A DNA stretch of 14,728 nucleotides from positions 1 to 14,728 of the forward strand of contig JACCYC010000338.1 of the NCBI GenBank assembly GCA_013696665.1, in the 5' to 3' direction. The DNA comes from Burkholderiaceae bacterium (lineage in GTDB: Bacteria > Pseudomonadota > Gammaproteobacteria > Burkholderiales > Burkholderiaceae_F). The notes under the pieces were generated by a model. It was not told the origin of the DNA, did no database searches, and was given only the letters and a program-made list of their open reading frames with translations. The translations under genes were made by a program, and so were the position numbers. Every line of letters begins with the position of its first letter. The stretch's first letter is position 1. Below are positions 6,714 to 14,400 of the stretch, piece by piece.

Positions 6714-7949
6714 ATGAACGGCAAGACGAAGCACCCGCAATGGGCGGCACTGATTTTCGCCGCCTCGTTAATCGCAAGTCCCGTGGCGAGTGCCGACGCG
6801 GTGTGCGACTGGAACATCAAAGCCGGCGACCTGGTGGTCAGCGCCCGGATGGGCCCTCCACCCGCCAATCGCGCGATGGCTATCGCCAATACAGCCGTCT
6901 ATGAAGCCGTAAACGCCATTACGAAGCGCTATCCCGCCGGCGCGTTGAAACTGGAAGCGGCACCAGGCGCTTCGGTCGACGCCGCGATCGCGGCTGCAAA
7001 CCGCACGGCGCTCGCGAAGCTGCTCCCGTCTCAGCAGGCTGCGATCGACAGCGCTTATCAAGCTGCATTAGCGAAGATAGCTGACGGTGCAGCCAAAACT
7101 TCGGGTATCGCAGTGGGCGAGCAGGCCGCGGCGGCAATTCTTGCATCGCGCGCCGACGATGGCGCTGCTGCGGGAGAAACATACCGACCCCAAACGGCGG
7201 CCGGTGTCTACGTGCCCACAGTGTTACCAGCGGTCACGCACTGGCCGCAGCGCAAGCCCTGGCTGATGACCAGTGCTTCGCAATTCCGCCCCGGTCCGCC
7301 ACCTGCACTGACGAGCGCGTTGTGGTCACGCGACTACAACGAAGTCAAGGCGCTCGGCGGCAAGGGCAACTCGCGACGCTCAGCGGAGCAAACCCAGATC
7401 GCCGGCTTCTGGGAAGCCACGTTGCCTCCGATCTTCAACGGCATTGTGCTTTCAATCGCTGATGTTCCTGGCCGCGAGGTCACGCAGAATGCTCGCCTGT
7501 TTGCGGCGATAGCTCAAGCCGCAGACGATGCGCTGCTTGCCGTCTTCGAGGCCAAGTATCACTACAACTTCTGGAGGCCGGTCACCGCCATCCGAAACGG
7601 CGACCTTGATGGCAATGACGCGACGGAGCGGGATCCCTCGTGGACGCCGTTCATCGAGAGTCCGATGCACCCCGAGTATCCGTGCGCGCACTGCATCGTC
7701 GCTGCCGCCGTCGGCACCGTGCTTCAAGCGGAGGTCGGCACTGGCGCGATGCCGACACTGACGACGAGCAGCTATCTCGTAAAGGGCCCGGCACGGAACT
7801 GGAAAAAGATCGACGACTTCATGCAGGAAGTGGGAAACGCTCGTGTCTACGACGGAGTGCACTTTCGCAACTCAACCGAAGTCGGCACAGCCATGGGCAA
7901 GCAAGTCGGGGAACTCGCGGTAGCGAAGTTTCTGCGTCGGGCTGATTAG
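6714..7949 (+). CDS. Exported vanadium-haloperoxidase/PAP2-type enzyme
   Basis: 411 aa. ATG 6714 is preceded by AAGGAGA (6701-6707); the longer reading from 6615 overlaps B1 and lacks a ribosome binding site. A signal peptide with a cut near VASA-DA (27-28) places it outside the cytoplasm. The three vanadate/phosphate-binding motifs are present: K281 and R288 in KYHYNFWRP, PCAHC at 323-327 with H326, and R377 and H383 in ARVYDGVH. The Lys-Arg spacing of 7 and Arg-His spacing of 6 equal those in Curvularia chloroperoxidase (K353/R360, R490/H496). The usual Ser-Gly-His is Cys-Ala-His here. It could be a haloperoxidase or an acid-phosphatase-like enzyme; sequence does not separate these. A degenerate copy of its last ~55 codons lies at 9798-9967. 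Confidence 0.87.
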   Translation: MNGKTKHPQWAALIFAASLIASPVASADAVCDWNIKAGDLVVSARMGPPPANRAMAIANTAVYEAVNAITKRYPAGALKLEAAPGASVDAAIAAANRTALAKLLPSQQAAIDSAYQAALAKIADGAAKTSGIAVGEQAAAAILASRADDGAAAGETYRPQTAAGVYVPTVLPAVTHWPQRKPWLMTSASQFRPGPPPALTSALWSRDYNEVKALGGKGNSRRSAEQTQIAGFWEATLPPIFNGIVLSIADVPGREVTQNARLFAAIAQAADDALLAVFEAKYHYNFWRPVTAIRNGDLDGNDATERDPSWTPFIESPMHPEYPCAHCIVAAAVGTVLQAEVGTGAMPTLTTSSYLVKGPARNWKKIDDFMQEVGNARVYDGVHFRNSTEVGTAMGKQVGELAVAKFLRRAD

Positions 7950-8016
7950 CTTGGCGACTTCAGTCGGTATGTCCCAAGGTTCCCATCACGCAAATACAAG
8001 GAGGAGGACTTCGACG

Positions 8017-8124
8017 ATGATTTCCCGCACGCGTCTTACAGCGGTTTGCTGCGGAGCCGCCTTAATCGCTGTAAGCGATGTTGGGTTTTCGAAACCGATT
8101 CCGATTTCGGAGAAGAACAAGTGA
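8017..8124 (+). CDS. 35-aa peptide with very strong ribosome binding site
   Basis: ATG 8017 follows AAGGAGGAGG (7998-8007), the strongest Shine-Dalgarno sequence in the window. The peptide starts MISRTRLTAVCCGAALIAV and ends FSKPIPISEKNK at TGA 8122-8124: a short basic start, a hydrophobic core with two adjacent cysteines, and a hydrophilic tail. It could be a secreted or membrane-held peptide, or a leader ORF ahead of the cytochrome gene 92 bp downstream. I do not recognise a family. A weak resemblance (AVC near the start, SK..PISE..K at the end) exists at 11270-11395 in the decayed second unit. Confidence 0.5.
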   Translation: MISRTRLTAVCCGAALIAVSDVGFSKPIPISEKNK

Positions 8125-8216
8125 ACATTCCGCAATTTGATTGCTGAACCTGCAGTGCACCCCAGCAGAATCGCAGGCTAGGGTGCCGGTGGCGAGTCCC
8201 TCTCGGAGAAAAAACC

Positions 8217-9746
8217 ATGCGCAATGAACTGATAATCACGGCAAGCATTCTGATCCTCACGGCCTGCGGTGGCTCTTCATCGGATGACCCTGCCGGTGCG
8301 GCGCCCCAGCCGACCATCGCCGATCCGGCGCTGGAGCAGGCCGCCGCCATGTTCGCAGCAACCGCGTTCGCACCCACTGGCGGCCTTCCGGCGCTGCCTA
8401 ACCTTGTGCCGACCGCAAACGAATTCGGCTTCGCCGCCACTTTCAGCAAAACCGGCGTCATTGACCGCACCGGCCCGTTCTTCCAGAGCCTCGGCATAAA
8501 CGGCCGCAGTTGCTCAAGCTGTCACATCCAAGGCGAGGGCTGGACGATCACGCCAAGTGGCGTGCAGCAGCGCTTCGAAACAACCGACGGCAACGATCCG
8601 ATCTTTCGCCTTGTCGACGGCTCGAACTCGCCGAAGGCTGATGTGTCGACCGTCGAGGCGCGTCGCACTGCTTACAGCATGCTGCTGAACAAAGCGTTGA
8701 TCCGCGTTGGCATCGGAATCCCCGACGGTGCCGAGTTCGAGCTGGTCGCCGTCGATGATCCGTACGGATATGCCAGTGCCAAGGAGCTGTCGCTGTTTCG
8801 GCGTCCGCTGCCAACAGCGAATATGGATTTTCTTAGTACCGTAATGTGGGATGGTAGGGAAACTATTCTCGACCCCGCTGGAGTCGACTGCGTGCTCGGC
8901 ACCACCAACTGTTTCGCGACACTGCACTTCACGTTAGGAAATCAGACGAACAGTGCAACCGTCGGGCACTCGGAAGCGCCGCTGCCGATTAGCGACTTAC
9001 AACGGAAAGCGATCGTCGATTTTCAGACCGATCTTTTTACCGCGCAAATATTCGACCGGGACGTCGGCTATCTGACGTCGCAGAACGCGCGTGGCGGCGT
9101 GGTCGCGTTATCGAGCGAAGCGTTTTACTTTGGCATCAACGACACGCTGATCGGTGACTATCGAACGCAGGCGCCGTTTACACCCACGGCGATGAAGATG
9201 TATGAGGCGTGGACCAGCGCGTCACCTGACTTGAGCATTGGAAATGCACAGTTGCGCGATCGCGTAGCGGCAGCGCGCAATGCGGTGGCGCGTGGTCAAA
9301 CATTGTTCAACGCCAAGCCGATCCAGATTCGCGACGTCAAAGGCCTGAACGACGCGCTCGCCATCCCCACGATCCCGGGCACCTGCACGACATGCCATAA
9401 CTCGCCTAACGTCGGCAACCATTCGGTGCCGCTGCCACTCGATATAGGTTTGGCCGACGCTTCACGGCGCACTCCCGACATGCCGCTGTACACGCTACGC
9501 CACAAGACCAGCGGTGCGACCGTGCAGACGACCGACCCTGGACGCGCGTTGATTAGTGGTAAATGGAACGACATCGGGCGCTTCAAAGGGCCGATATTGC
9601 GAGGCCTCGCAACGCGGGCGCCGTACTTTCACAACGGTTCGGCCAAAGACCTGCACGAAGCGGTGGAGTTTTACGACACGCGCTTCGGCATGGGCCTGAC
9701 AGTGGATGAGAAGAACGACCTCGTCGCGTTTCTGCGAACGCTTTGA
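8217..9746 (+). CDS. Di-heme cytochrome c peroxidase-like lipoprotein
   Basis: 509 aa. The N-terminus MRNELIITASILILTACGG has a lipobox (LTAC, Cys17), so it should be lipid-anchored in the periplasm or outer membrane. Two covalent heme c sites are visible, CSSCH at 99-103 and CTTCH at 390-394. The C-terminal RGLATRAPYFHNGSAKDL and FYDTRFGMGLT...LVAFLRTL blocks are typical of the bacterial di-heme peroxidase/MauG superfamily. At about 500 aa it is longer than classical CcpA (~330 aa), with a ~290-residue stretch between hemes. It could be a peroxidase or another di-heme oxidase; a RoxA-like oxygenase is less likely given length. GGAG at 8205-8208 supports ATG 8217. It is the last intact gene of the exported-protein series. 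Confidence 0.88.
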   Translation: MRNELIITASILILTACGGSSSDDPAGAAPQPTIADPALEQAAAMFAATAFAPTGGLPALPNLVPTANEFGFAATFSKTGVIDRTGPFFQSLGINGRSCSSCHIQGEGWTITPSGVQQRFETTDGNDPIFRLVDGSNSPKADVSTVEARRTAYSMLLNKALIRVGIGIPDGAEFELVAVDDPYGYASAKELSLFRRPLPTANMDFLSTVMWDGRETILDPAGVDCVLGTTNCFATLHFTLGNQTNSATVGHSEAPLPISDLQRKAIVDFQTDLFTAQIFDRDVGYLTSQNARGGVVALSSEAFYFGINDTLIGDYRTQAPFTPTAMKMYEAWTSASPDLSIGNAQLRDRVAAARNAVARGQTLFNAKPIQIRDVKGLNDALAIPTIPGTCTTCHNSPNVGNHSVPLPLDIGLADASRRTPDMPLYTLRHKTSGATVQTTDPGRALISGKWNDIGRFKGPILRGLATRAPYFHNGSAKDLHEAVEFYDTRFGMGLTVDEKNDLVAFLRTL

Positions 9747-9797
9747 CGCGGTCTCGCATCGCCAGCACACACGTCGTCTTTCGTCCGCAGTTTGCGA

Positions 9798-9967
9798 TCT
9801 CTGCGCGGCACGGAACTGGACGAAGATCGAGGACTTCGTGCAGGAAGTTTGGAACGCGCGTGTCTACGACGGAGTGCACTTCCGGCAACTCAACCGAAGT
9901 CGCAATGGCCATGGGTAAGCAAGTCGGGGAGCTCGCGGTAGCGAAATTTCAGCGTCGGGCTGATTAG
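9798..9967 (+). pseudogene. Haloperoxidase C-terminal fragment, frameshifted
   Basis: The segment matches the last ~55 codons of the haloperoxidase at 6714-7949 at roughly 90% of bases by eye. It reads ARNWTKIEDFVQEV and ARVYDGVHF, keeping the Arg and His of motif 3. One extra base at the HFR codons (CACTTCCGGCAACT against CACTTTCGCAACT) then shifts the frame to a premature TAA. The original frame resumes as GKQVGELAVAKF and ends QRRAD and TAG. Nothing of motifs 1 and 2 is present. It starts about 50 bp after the cytochrome stop, and the intervening 9747-9797 shows nothing recognisable. Confidence 0.85.
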
Positions 9968-9970
9968 CTT

Positions 9971-10012
9971 TGCTGCGCGACGCCGCGTTGGCGAAACGCG
10001 GACCTTGCAGCA
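9971..10012. terminator. Long hairpin between convergent gene remnants
   Basis: TGCTGC (9971-9976) pairs with GCAGCA (10007-10012), and inside it CCGCGTT (9983-9989) pairs perfectly with AACGCGG (9995-10001) around GGCGA. It lies between the haloperoxidase tail (plus) and the lhr tail (minus), where a bidirectional terminator of convergent genes would be expected. There is no T-tract, so termination efficiency is uncertain. Confidence 0.4.
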
Positions 10013-10023
10013 GACGAAGTGCG

Positions 10024-10133
10024 TTAAGCGAGAAACTTGAGGGTGGCTGGCACCTGCCGGCGCACCAGCGTTACGTGCGGCCATTCAGCGTCCGGGTGCC
10101 AGCTGCTCGAGCAGGCGCGCGTCACCCGCAACC
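10024..10133 (-). pseudogene. Duplicated 3' end of lhr
   Basis: This segment matches the last ~37 codons of the lhr gene at 11478-11589 at about 90% by eye, including the start VAGDARLLEQLAP and the LKFLA end followed by a stop (TAA here, TGA in lhr). Small indels at about 10066-10095 break the frame relative to lhr. Similarity ends abruptly at 10133, where regulator sequence begins. With no start or upstream part it is a duplication footprint. Confidence 0.85.
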
Positions 10134-10518
10134 GACCTACCATATGCCATCAGGAAAGTGTTCGCGCTGCACAGCCGCAACCGCCAACGCCAGTCGCGTC
10201 TTACCGATGCCGCCGGCGCCGACGATTGACACGTGCGAATGCTTGCGCAGCAACTCGCCGACGGCGCTGATGTCCCCAGCAGCTTGCGCAGCGCCGAGAT
10301 GTGGACCTGCAGGTTGTTCTCTTCGACCACGACATCGAGCCAGACGAGTTCGAACAATTCGTTCTTGCCCACAGCGCGCTGGCGCCGCTCGACCAGCGCG
10401 ACTATTACATCGAAGGCGCGCGCGCCGATTTTGGCGGGCTGCCCGTCGATCCGTAATCGGCGCTGCTCGACATCAAGCTGGACGCCGCCGAAGCGCAATT
10501 CGAAGTCGTGGTGTTCAT
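10134..10518 (-). pseudogene. Second copy of the STAND regulator, truncated and frameshifted
   Basis: The winged-helix part (LDVEQRRLRIDGQPA, KNELFELVW, ISALRKLLG) is about 77% identical to the intact regulator by eye. ATG 10518 gives MNTTTS, like MDTTTS of the intact copy, but a one-base deletion right after it shifts the frame. After LRKLLG about 57 codons, including the wing TIPGRGYRF and the linker, are gone and the frame shifts again; the NTPase start with SIVGAGGIGKTRLALAV follows. The second Trp of the Trp-Trp pair is a TAG stop (10137-10139). The gene then breaks off at the joint with lhr sequence. A readable 153-codon ORF (10546-10085) is a chimera of these parts. It cannot encode a working regulator. 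Confidence 0.88.
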
Positions 10519-10587
10519 GAGAAGTTAATTCGCGTCCTGCCTCCAACGTCGACGCTTAACGGGAGCGATGAAACCAAACAGGCTGCA

Positions 10588-10633
10588 ATTCATAAGGATT
10601 AAGGCTGATTAACGCGCAGCCCAAAGACCTGAA
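10588..10633. promoter_or_regulatory. Second copy of the tandem-box operator
   Basis: Boxes ATTCAT (10588-10593), ATTAAGGC (10598-10605) and ATTAACGC (10608-10615) are spaced exactly 10 bp apart and followed by CCCAAAGACCTGAA (10620-10633), identical over 14 bp to the element at 5848-5861. The regulator copy next to it is dead, so any binding would have to come from the intact regulator. The surrounding 10519-10587 shows no other recognisable element. Confidence 0.6.
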
Positions 10634-10688
10634 CGGGGTGTCGGCCGCACCATTCGTCCGTCGTCAACCCACCCTCGAAGGAACTCAA

Positions 10689-10808
10689 ATGAACCCGAAC
10701 TCGATCAAGCAGCGCGTCGTTTTCTTCACGCTGGCCGCGTGTGCCAGTTTCAGCACTTTCGCCTTGATGGTGCTGGCCCCGCTGGCGGCTAACGGCGGCC
10801 TGGCCTGA
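10689..10808 (+). CDS. 39-aa hydrophobic ORF downstream of the second operator, B-like signal peptide
   Basis: ATG 10689 follows AAGGAA (10678-10683) at good spacing. The product starts MNPNSIKQRVVFFTLAACAS, continues with a hydrophobic stretch and ends NGGLA at TGA 10806-10808. KQRVV matches the start of B1 (MLKPTKKQRVV), so it may be a truncated B relative that kept only the signal peptide, or a small membrane peptide in its own right. It occupies the first-gene position after the operator, where A1 sits in unit 1. The 101 bp that follow contain nothing recognisable before the A2 ribosome binding site. Confidence 0.4.
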   Translation: MNPNSIKQRVVFFTLAACASFSTFALMVLAPLAANGGLA

Positions 10809-10909
10809 ATCGCTACTCGCTGCCGGCACCCTGCAAGGCGCAGCACATTCGCGAAACACGGCCGCCCCGCCGAACCGTGTTCGTGCAATTGCATCCAGAG
10901 GAGATCTCA

Positions 10910-11222
10910 ATGAAAAGTCTCGCCCGTTTCCGCCTTACCGTTGCCTGCTTCGGCGTGCTCTCGGTTGCTGCCGTTCAACCGCTCGCGCCGAAATCAAGTG
11001 CGATCGGCAGCACCTGACTCGTGTCGATGCCACCGCCTGTGCCAAAGCGGCCGAGAGCGCGACTCGCTGCGGCAATATGTGTGGCGTACCCGCATGATCC
11101 ACGGTCTGCAGATGAGTGACTACATGCGCATCGATGGAGAAGAGCCGGTCGCGCAGTTCAGGCGGACCTCGCAAGCTGACCTGCAACGTTCGGTAGCGAG
11201 CCGCGCAGCGCCGTCACGCTAG
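10910..11222 (+). pseudogene. Frameshifted paralog 'A2' of the small exported protein A1
   Basis: GAGGAG precedes ATG 10910 with the same spacing as in A1. Frame 1 gives the signal peptide MKSLARFRLTVACFGVLSVA. A shift at about 10975-10990 moves KCD and LTRVDATACA into a second frame, and another at about 11050-11060 moves DSLRQYVWRTRMIHGLQMSD and the C-terminus, ending AAPSR and TAG, into a third. Domain order and length match A1. The downstream frame remains open, so decay is recent or sequencing error contributes; the neighbouring broken copies favour decay. Confidence 0.82.
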
Positions 11223-11235
11223 CCAGTTGCCGACG

Positions 11236-11272
11236 CACAGCGGGGAGGACTCCCCCGATCCGAACCGCTGTG
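11236..11272 (+). other. Nested hairpin 3' of the A2 pseudogene
   Basis: CACAGCGG (11236-11243) and CCGCTGTG (11265-11272) are perfect 8-bp complements. Inside, GGGGA (11242-11246) can pair with TCCCC (11251-11255) around GGAC; the two share two G bases, so either the outer stem shortens to 6 bp or they alternate. The inner stem corresponds to the hairpin at 6248-6263. No T-tract follows. It lies between the convergent A2 and lhr genes. Confidence 0.4.
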
Positions 11273-11395
11273 AGCTCGGCACGTAGAAACGCGGTCTGCT
11301 TATTCGAGTGGCCGGGAGTGCTTCGATCGCGCGAGGTTGCCGGTGTATGTTTTATCTCGAAAGCGGCAAAACCGATTTCCGAGCACCCGAAAAAA
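11270..11395 (+). pseudogene. Possible degenerate copy of the 35-aa peptide gene
   Basis: In the frame starting at 11270 the sequence reads ARRNAVCLF and, about 20 codons later, ISKAAKPISEHPKK, compared with TRLTAVCC and FSKPIPISEKNK in the peptide at 8017-8124. No ribosome binding site of comparable strength is present and the middle does not align. The similarity is short and could be chance. The remainder of 11396-11477, up to the lhr stop, shows nothing recognisable. Confidence 0.2.
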
Positions 11396-11477
11396 GTCCC
11401 GAGCGGTTCCAGACTTCAACCAGCGCGTCCGTGGACGCCCAACCCTCAGAAGCGCGCGTTCGTCGGAACACTAAAAT

Positions 11478-14400
11478 TCAAGCGAGAAACTTGAGTGTGG
11501 CTGGCACCTGCCGGCGCAACAAGGCGTTACGTGCAGCCCATTCAGCGTCCGGTGCAAGCTGCTCGAGGAGGCGCGCGTCACCCGCAACCAGCACGGCTAT
11601 CGGTACACCGTCGCGATACAGCACACGGTTGCCGGTCAATGCGGGTACGCGCGGCCCCGGACTCAGAATCCCGACCAGGTTCAGGGGGTCGGCGCCGCTG
11701 ATGCTAACCAGTGCACCCGTTGCTTCCCGCCGTCGCATGTCGCGCAACAGCCCGATCGCTTCAGGCGCGGCGAACTGCTCACCCGAGGTGCCGGAAACGA
11801 AACGCCCGCCGCGAATTTCGCCGCGCGCCTCGAGCCTTCGATAGCAACGCAAGAGATCGCGCCAAGGCGGGAGCCATGCGGCCTCGCGCGCAATCAGCCG
11901 CCAGAACACGACGCCGTAGCGTCGCAGCAGTGTGCGCGCGACATGATCAACCACATCTGCAGTTTCGGCGGCGCGCCGCTTGCGCACCAGCGCCCAGCGG
12001 CCTGCATCTTCGATACCAAAAAGCGCAGTGCGGCGCAGGCGCTTCTGTCCATCGAAGGTCCGGCGGCGATCAGACGGCACCAGCAATGCGCGCAAGCCTC
12101 CAAAGCTATCCGCATTGATCAGACCCTGTGCGACGAGCTCGGCCAGTGCGAGTTCAACCTGCGTGCGCAACAACGTGGTGCCTTCAACGAGCTCCTCGAA
12201 AAACGACGCGCCATGGTCGGCAATGAATTGCACGACCTGTTGCGCACCGGACGTCAGCGTCACGTCGCTGCCGTCCGGTGCAAGAGTCGCCCAGATCCCC
12301 AGATTGCGCCGTGATGCGAGTGCGATCGGCGTCGTGCGCACTGGGCTCGGTGAACGTTCGGCGCCCGCGCGGCCGCTCGTGTTCAATGGCGCAATGCGCG
12401 TCCAAACGACGCGTCCGGAACGGCTTAATTCGTCGAGCCACGCCGGGTCGTACTCATTGACACGCGCCGGAAGTATCTCGGTTTCCCATGCGGCCGCCGG
12501 TGCCTCGAAACCTTCGAGTTGCGACACGATGTTGGCAACTGCGTCGGCACCCTCGACGCGCGCGTCTGGAGCTACGCGCTGCCATTCGAAAAGAAAGCGC
12601 ACGAAATCACGCGCTTCGACCGGCTCGATCTCGCGTCGAAGCCGATTGACCGTGTAGCGATGAATTCGCGCAAGCAGCCGACGCTCGCACCATTCGGTTT
12701 CCGTTGCGTCGGGACTGAACTGTCCGCGCATCACCGAGCCGTCAGCTTCAAGTCGTGCCAGCGAGATCTCGACCTCCGAAGCTGCGAGTCTCAGAGGAGC
12801 AGCGAGTGTGCATGCCGTCACCGGCCCCATCGCCTGCAAGCGATCGCGTACGACTTCGACGAGGGCGTCGTGCCGCGCCCATGTCTTTTGATATTGGACG
12901 GGTACCGCAATCGCCGGCGCGTGCTCCGCCGATGGAAACAGCGCGCAGAATTCAGGCAATCGCTCGGCCGCCACAAGAATCGCGGGGCCATCCAGCGCAA
13001 GCCGCGTCGCACGATTGGCAGCGGCAAGTTGATCGATCAATGTTCCCCATCCCGCCTCGGCGTTGATTTCGGCCTCGCTGAAAAAACCAAAGCTCATCAG
13101 CGCGTCGTGCAGCTCATCGGCCGCACGTGGCTCGGGCCACACTTCCTCGCGCACGCGGCGAATCGCATCGGCGTCGAGCTTGCCGAGGTCGCCCGCAGAC
13201 TCGGGATCGATCCAGCGGCGCGCCAGCACGGCCTGCGTACGGCGCTCTTCCAGCGGCGCATCGTCAAGGTATGCGTACGGGCGCGCAGAAAGAATCTCGA
13301 GCGCCAGCGGGGACGGCTCGGTGAGATCGCGAGCATTCACTTTGATCTGGCCAAGTTCAATCGCATTGAGCACTCGCTCAAGGCCGTCGATATCCATCGC
13401 TTCGTGCAGGCAGTCGTCGATCGTCTGCCGCACCAGCGGGTGATCAGGTATTTCGCGATCGCCGACGATGTTTTCGCCGCACGCAACCTGGTCGGGGAAG
13501 ATCGACGCCAGCAAATCTTCTGCCGCCATCCGTTGCAGCTGCGGTGCAACCTTATGGCCGCCGCGAAAGCGCAGCAGCGCCAGGGCGAACCCTGCGTTCC
13601 ATCGCCAGCGGGTACCGAACATCGGCGCAGCGAGCAACGCCTGCACCAGCAGCGGCCGCACGGTTTTGGCTGACAAGTAATGCGCAACATCGGCCAGTGG
13701 AAAACTGTGGCTACTGGCCAGCGACAGCACAATCGCATCCTCGGTCGCTGCTGCCTGCAGCTCGAAATCGAACTTGCGGCAGAACCGCTTGCGCAACGCG
13801 AGGCCCCACGCACGATTGATGCGGCTGCCAAGCGGCGCGTGCACGATCAGTTGCATACCGCCGGATTCGTCGAAGAACCGTTCCAGCACGATGGTGCTCG
13901 AAGTCGGCAATTCGCCGAGTGCAGCCTTGGCCGCGGCCAGGTAATCCACAAGCTGTTCAGCCGCCGCCAATCCAATCTGTACCACTCCGGTAAGCCACTG
14001 GATTGCGGCGGGGCGCCCGCCGTCGTCAAGCAAAGCTGCGATGGCCACGCGCAAACGCGAAAGCGATTCCGACATCTCCTCGGTGCGACCCGGCGCTTCG
14101 CCCAGCCAGAATGGAATGCTCGGCGGCGCACCTTTCGCGTCTTCAACCCGGACGGTGCCGCGTTCGACGCGCATGATCCGGTACGACGTATTGCCGAGCT
14201 GGAATACATCGCCCGGCAGGCTTTCGACTGCAAAGTCTTCGTGCACGGTGCCGACGACTTGCGCCTGCGGCTCGAGCGTCACTGTGTAATCAGCGGTATC
14301 GGGAATCGCGCCGCCCGATGTCACTGCGGCGAGCGCAGCGCCGCGACGTCCGCGCAGCACGCCGTTGACCGCGTCACGGTGCAGGTGCGCGCTGCGCCGC

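Larger units (their letters stand above)
5217..10133. repeat. Tandem segmental duplication, unit 1 (more complete unit)
   Basis: Inferred extent: from inside the regulator gene (Trp-Trp-Val codons after the Walker A region) through the boxes, the exported-protein genes and the cytochrome gene to a short lhr 3' end. The left limit is where the second regulator copy loses similarity. The right limit is where lhr-tail sequence stops, at 10133. Unit 2 repeats the same outer order in shortened form. The haloperoxidase tail at 9798-9967 is an additional copy inside this unit and is not explained by one duplication step alone. Confidence 0.6.
10134..11589. repeat. Tandem segmental duplication, unit 2 (decayed unit)
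   Basis: Inferred second unit, from the truncated regulator copy to the point in lhr matching the end of unit 1. It keeps the regulator N-terminus, the tandem boxes, a short B-like ORF, a broken A paralog and the lhr 3' end, but lacks haloperoxidase and cytochrome genes. It is about 1.5 kb against 4.9 kb for unit 1, so large deletions are required. Confidence 0.6.

Noticed and set aside
7949..7980. Stem CTTGG...CCAAG with inner CGAC/GTCG after the haloperoxidase gene, considered as a terminator
   Set aside because: The stems are short and interrupted, there is no T-tract, and the downstream peptide gene appears to belong to the same series.
8156..8196. GCACCC...GGGTGC inverted repeat before the cytochrome gene
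   Set aside because: The loop is long, the stem short, and nothing similar appears in the second unit, so it was not listed.
9747..11477. Insertion sequence or transposon as the cause of the rearranged region
   Set aside because: No transposase fragment, terminal inverted repeats or target-site duplication could be seen. Tandem duplication plus deletion explains most of the pieces.
11270..11494. 74-codon ORF taken as an intact gene
   Set aside because: No ribosome binding site, it runs into the lhr 3' end, and composition is irregular. At most it contains a degraded peptide-gene copy.
12519..13673. Long plus-strand open frame of 384 codons inside lhr
   Set aside because: It lies wholly antisense to a well-supported lhr reading with many family motifs. 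The translation is Arg/His/Cys-rich with no domain and no ribosome binding site, as expected of the complement of a GC-rich gene.
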